Source: an uncultured Anaerolineaceae bacterium
GTDB taxonomy: Bacteria > Chloroflexota > Anaerolineae > Anaerolineales > Anaerolineaceae
DNA length: 8,580 nucleotides
NCBI GenBank assembly: GCA_937907495.1
Contig: CALESS010000220.1
Span: forward strand, 1 to 8,580
Reading direction: 5' to 3'
The translations under genes were made by a program, and so were the position numbers. Every line of letters starts with the position of its first letter. Within the stretch, counting starts at the first letter, position 1. The notes below the pieces were generated by a model, which worked only from the letters and a program-made list of their open reading frames with translations, was not told where the DNA came from and made no database searches. Below are positions 6,130 through 8,580 of the stretch, piece by piece.

Positions 6130-8580
6130 CTAATGGCGGCGACGCTTCTTCTTGCGCTCCGGCTCGGCAGCCGCGGGGTTGCCAGCGCTCCGGCTGACAG
6201 CCGGCCCATCCGCTTCCGCGGCGGCGGGCTGGGGCTCCGTGCTGGGGGCGTTGAAGCGCCGGGGGCGAGCATTGAACATACGGTTCACCACACCCATGCG
6301 GATGTCCGTCAATAAAGCTTTGAACAGCTCGGAGGCCTGGCCTTTGTACATCACCAGCGGATCGCGCTGAGCGTAGGCTTCCAGGCCAATCGAGACGCGC
6401 AGAGCCTCCACCTTGGTCAGGTACTCCACCCACTGTTCGGAAATGACTTCCAACAAAATGTGGCGGTAAACTTCGGTCTGCAAGCGCTTGCCCAGCACGG
6501 GGGCCAGTTGATCGCGGTCAGCGGGGCTGATTTCATTCAGCGGCAGGTCGGCAATTTCGGCAAAGCGCTCTTCACCGATTTGCTCCTGCATGGGCAGGCG
6601 CACCCGGTCTTCCAGATCGGTGAGGGTCATTCCAGCCATCGCCCGGTTGTTCCAGTCGGCCAGCCCCCAGACTGTCTGCAGGGTGGATTGGGCCAGCAGC
6701 ATGTGATCCAGCACATCTTCAGAGACTTCGGCGGCAGGCGTGTTTTCCAGCAGGCGGGCGGCATAATAGATGAAATTCAGGCGGGTAAAGGCGGTGGAAC
6801 TGCGGCGGTGGGTGCGGGAATCAAAATCCACCCGCTGGCCGCGCGCAATCAGGCTGAGCAATTGGATTTGGTTGTGCGGGGTGAGGGCATCATCCCCCAT
6901 GCGGTTGACTGCGCTCTCCAACTCGGTGCTGATCTGCCCGCTGCGGCTCAACAGGCGGCTGCGGCGGTTGTCGTAGATTTCTTCCACCGAGCGCAGCAAT
7001 TGTCCGGCAGCCTCGTCCCAGCTAAGGTCTTGCAGGGCGGAGGGTTTCAGGTTCAGCGGCTCTTCCAGGCGGCGCTCCAGCGCCCCCAGGCTGCGGTTGA
7101 TGGCAAGTGCTTTCAGCATTTGTTCCACCTGGCGGGCCAGTGCCTCTTCCAAATCCGGGTCGGCATCTGCCAACCGGCGCATCTGCTCGTTGTTCAGGCG
7201 CACGGGCAGGCGCAGGGCGCTGGTAAGTTCATCCAGCACTTCCTGGGGGCGGCGCAGGGGCAGGTTTTCTTCCTCATCATCCTGCGCATCGCGCAGGGCG
7301 CTGAAGAAGGAATCCAGGGCTTCCAGGCGTTCGGAAACCTGGGCTTCCAGGCTTTCCGTGGTCCGTTCCAACATACTGCGGCTGCTGCGCTCCACATGCT
7401 CGCGTTCGGCGTCAAAGGCATCCGCGGCCAGGCTCAACAGGGCGTCTTGCAGGGCTGTCAGGGGCTGACCGCCCTGTTTGGTGCGCTGGCGGATATCCTC
7501 CAGCAGCAAGGCCAGGGTGAAGGATGGGCAATAGCCGCCCTCGAAATCAATTGAGGGTTGAATTTGCTCCAGGAAGGCGAGCAACTTCCAGGGGCCTTCC
7601 TCGTCCTGCAGGTTCTGAGGGACTCGTTCCCGTAATTCCAGCTCCAACATTTCCAGCACATCTTCCGAGAGGTCGTCCTTGGTGAAAACCAGGTCGCGCT
7701 GGGCGTAAATGCGCTTACGCTGGCTGTTGAGCACGTCATCATACTCCAACAGGTGCTTGCGCACATCAAAATTGGAGCCTTCCACCCGCATCTGGGATTG
7801 TTCCACCAGGCGGCCGAGCACGCCGCTCTCGATCGGCACCATTTCATCAATGTTCAGGCGGCGCATCAGGTTTTCGCCCTGGGCCCCGCCGAACAGGCGC
7901 ATCAGCTCATCTTCCATCGAAAGGAAGAAGCGGCTGGAGCCGGGGTCACCCTGGCGGCCGGCGCGGCCGCGCAACTGGTTGTCAATCCGGCGGGCTTCAT
8001 GCCGCTCCGAGCCGATGACATGCAGCCCGCCGAGGGCACGCACCGCCACCATATCCTCCTGGTATTGGATGAAAGCGCGCACGGATTCTTCATAAACGCC
8101 ATAATCTTCCGGGGTAAGTTTCAGCAGCGCCTGGCGCCGTTGTTCGTTCGTCAGGTCGTAGGGGTCGGGCACGCCGGCTTTGACCAGAACCCGAATGGCA
8201 TCTTGCAGCACCTCATCGGGCAGTTCTCCACCCAGGCGGATATCCACCCCGCGGCCGGCCATGTTGGTGGCAATCGTCACTGCGCCAAAGGCGCCGGCGT
8301 TGGCAATAATCAGGGATTCTTCGTCATGCTTTTTGGCGTTCAAAACGGAATGTTGAATCCCGCCCTGTAAAGCCTTCACCAGGCGCGGCGCGTGATCGGG
8401 CGTCAGTTCCAGTAACTGCAAAACCTGCGAGAGGTTATCCGGCTCTTCCAGGTTGAGCGAAAGACCCAGCGTGCGCGCCAGCGGCCGCAGTTCGCCCGCC
8501 TCCAGCTCGAGGATGGGCTTGTTCATAAACGTGAGTTCGGGGACGGAGCGCTCAATAATCTGGATGTTGTTCTTTTCCGT
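6130..8580 (-). CDS. secA: Preprotein translocase ATPase SecA, C-terminal 816 residues (cut by right window edge)
   Basis: SecA is the ATP-driven motor that pushes unfolded preproteins through SecYEG. The frame is open to the right edge, so the Met at 8526 is internal and the DEAD-type first nucleotide-binding domain lies outside. Visible in order (numbering from the edge): SVEKNE-like TEKNN at 1-5; [12 protein letters not shown] at 74-85; helicase motif [11 protein letters not shown] at 105-114; [20 protein letters not shown] and motif [11 protein letters not shown] at about 184-212; [13 protein letters not shown] at about 220-232; the scaffold helix [15 protein letters not shown] at 274-288; and the closing [18 protein letters not shown] with [11 protein letters not shown] at about 711-746. 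Compared with E. coli SecA there are about 59 extra residues before GIQH, about 31 after LGG, and about 275 inside the scaffold/wing region. The full protein would be near 1240 residues, against 901. The C-terminal zinc motif is absent; the tail is Pro/Ala-rich and ends RKKKRRRH. The stop is TAG. Confidence 0.95.
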   Translation of the reverse strand, partial: TEKNNIQIIERSVPELTFMNKPILELEAGELRPLARTLGLSLNLEEPDNLSQVLQLLELTPDHAPRLVKALQGGIQHSVLNAKKHDEESLIIANAGAFGAVTIATNMAGRGVDIRLGGELPDEVLQDAIRVLVKAGVPDPYDLTNEQRRQALLKLTPEDYGVYEESVRAFIQYQEDMVAVRALGGLHVIGSERHEARRIDNQLRGRAGRQGDPGSSRFFLSMEDELMRLFGGAQGENLMRRLNIDEMVPIESGVLGRLVEQSQMRVEGSNFDVRKHLLEYDDVLNSQRKRIYAQRDLVFTKDDLSEDVLEMLELELRERVPQNLQDEEGPWKLLAFLEQIQPSIDFEGGYCPSFTLALLLEDIRQRTKQGGQPLTALQDALLSLAADAFDAEREHVERSSRSMLERTTESLEAQVSERLEALDSFFSALRDAQDDEEENLPLRRPQEVLDELTSALRLPVRLNNEQMRRLADADPDLEEALARQVEQMLKALAINRSLGALERRLEEPLNLKPSALQDLSWDEAAGQLLRSVEEIYDNRRSRLLSRSGQISTELESAVNRMGDDALTPHNQIQLLSLIARGQRVDFDSRTHRRSSTAFTRLNFIYYAARLLENTPAAEVSEDVLDHMLLAQSTLQTVWGLADWNNRAMAGMTLTDLEDRVRLPMQEQIGEERFAEIADLPLNEISPADRDQLAPVLGKRLQTEVYRHILLEVISEQWVEYLTKVEALRVSIGLEAYAQRDPLVMYKGQASELFKALLTDIRMGVVNRMFNARPRRFNAPSTEPQPAAAEADGPAVSRSAGNPAAAEPERKKKRRRH

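Noticed and set aside
6460..7554. Long plus-strand open frame (364 codons) and a second one at 7753-8370
   Set aside because: Both lie entirely opposite secA, are Gln/Ala/His-rich without recognisable domains, and are typical antisense shadows of GC-rich coding sequence.
8524..8526. Met at 8526 as the start of SecA
   Set aside because: The frame continues open to the window edge, the upstream residues ([12 protein letters not shown]) match the SVEKSE region of SecA, and the ATPase domain must lie further upstream.

Overview
The window looks like a chromosomal segment of a Chloroflexota bacterium, most likely of the Anaerolineae type. This is inferred from the GC-rich coding style, from a SecA with large insertions and no C-terminal zinc motif, and from a huge secreted beta-helix protein ending in a short hydrophobic/basic tail (YLPVVVR) of the kind I associate with Chloroflexota secreted proteins. 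No 16S or other taxonomic marker is present, so the assignment is tentative.

Layout, left to right. (1) Positions 1-665, minus strand: the first 221 codons of ribosomal protein S1 (rpsA), cut by the left edge. (2) Positions 666-1037: a 372-base divergent intergenic region with a good sigma70-type promoter for rpsA, a GC-rich hairpin in the middle, and a good sigma70-type promoter plus a leader of about 140 bases for the next gene. (3) Positions 1038-5972, plus strand: a 1644-residue exported protein. It has a signal peptide, an Ala/Leu/Glu-rich helical region and two successive right-handed beta-helix modules built from about 35 glycine-rich GGG(I/V)Y or GGAI repeats. Each module closes with a choice-of-anchor-Q-like segment, and the protein ends in the YLPVVVR tail. 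(4) Positions 5973-6129: a convergent intergenic gap with a perfect 13-bp palindrome. (5) Positions 6130-8580, minus strand: the C-terminal 816 residues of the preprotein translocase ATPase SecA. Its N-terminal part lies beyond the right edge.

How the parts relate: rpsA (translation) and secA (Sec export) are core genes on the same strand. The beta-helix gene between them points the other way with its own promoter, so it reads as a separately transcribed accessory gene set between housekeeping genes. Its product has a Sec-type signal peptide and would be a substrate of the SecA pathway, but nothing in the sequence shows a functional link between the neighbours. I see no tRNA, rRNA, CRISPR array, transposase or integrase. 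The most interesting material is the two-module architecture with matching cysteine pairs and the C-terminal tail of the giant protein, the insertions in SecA, and the palindrome.
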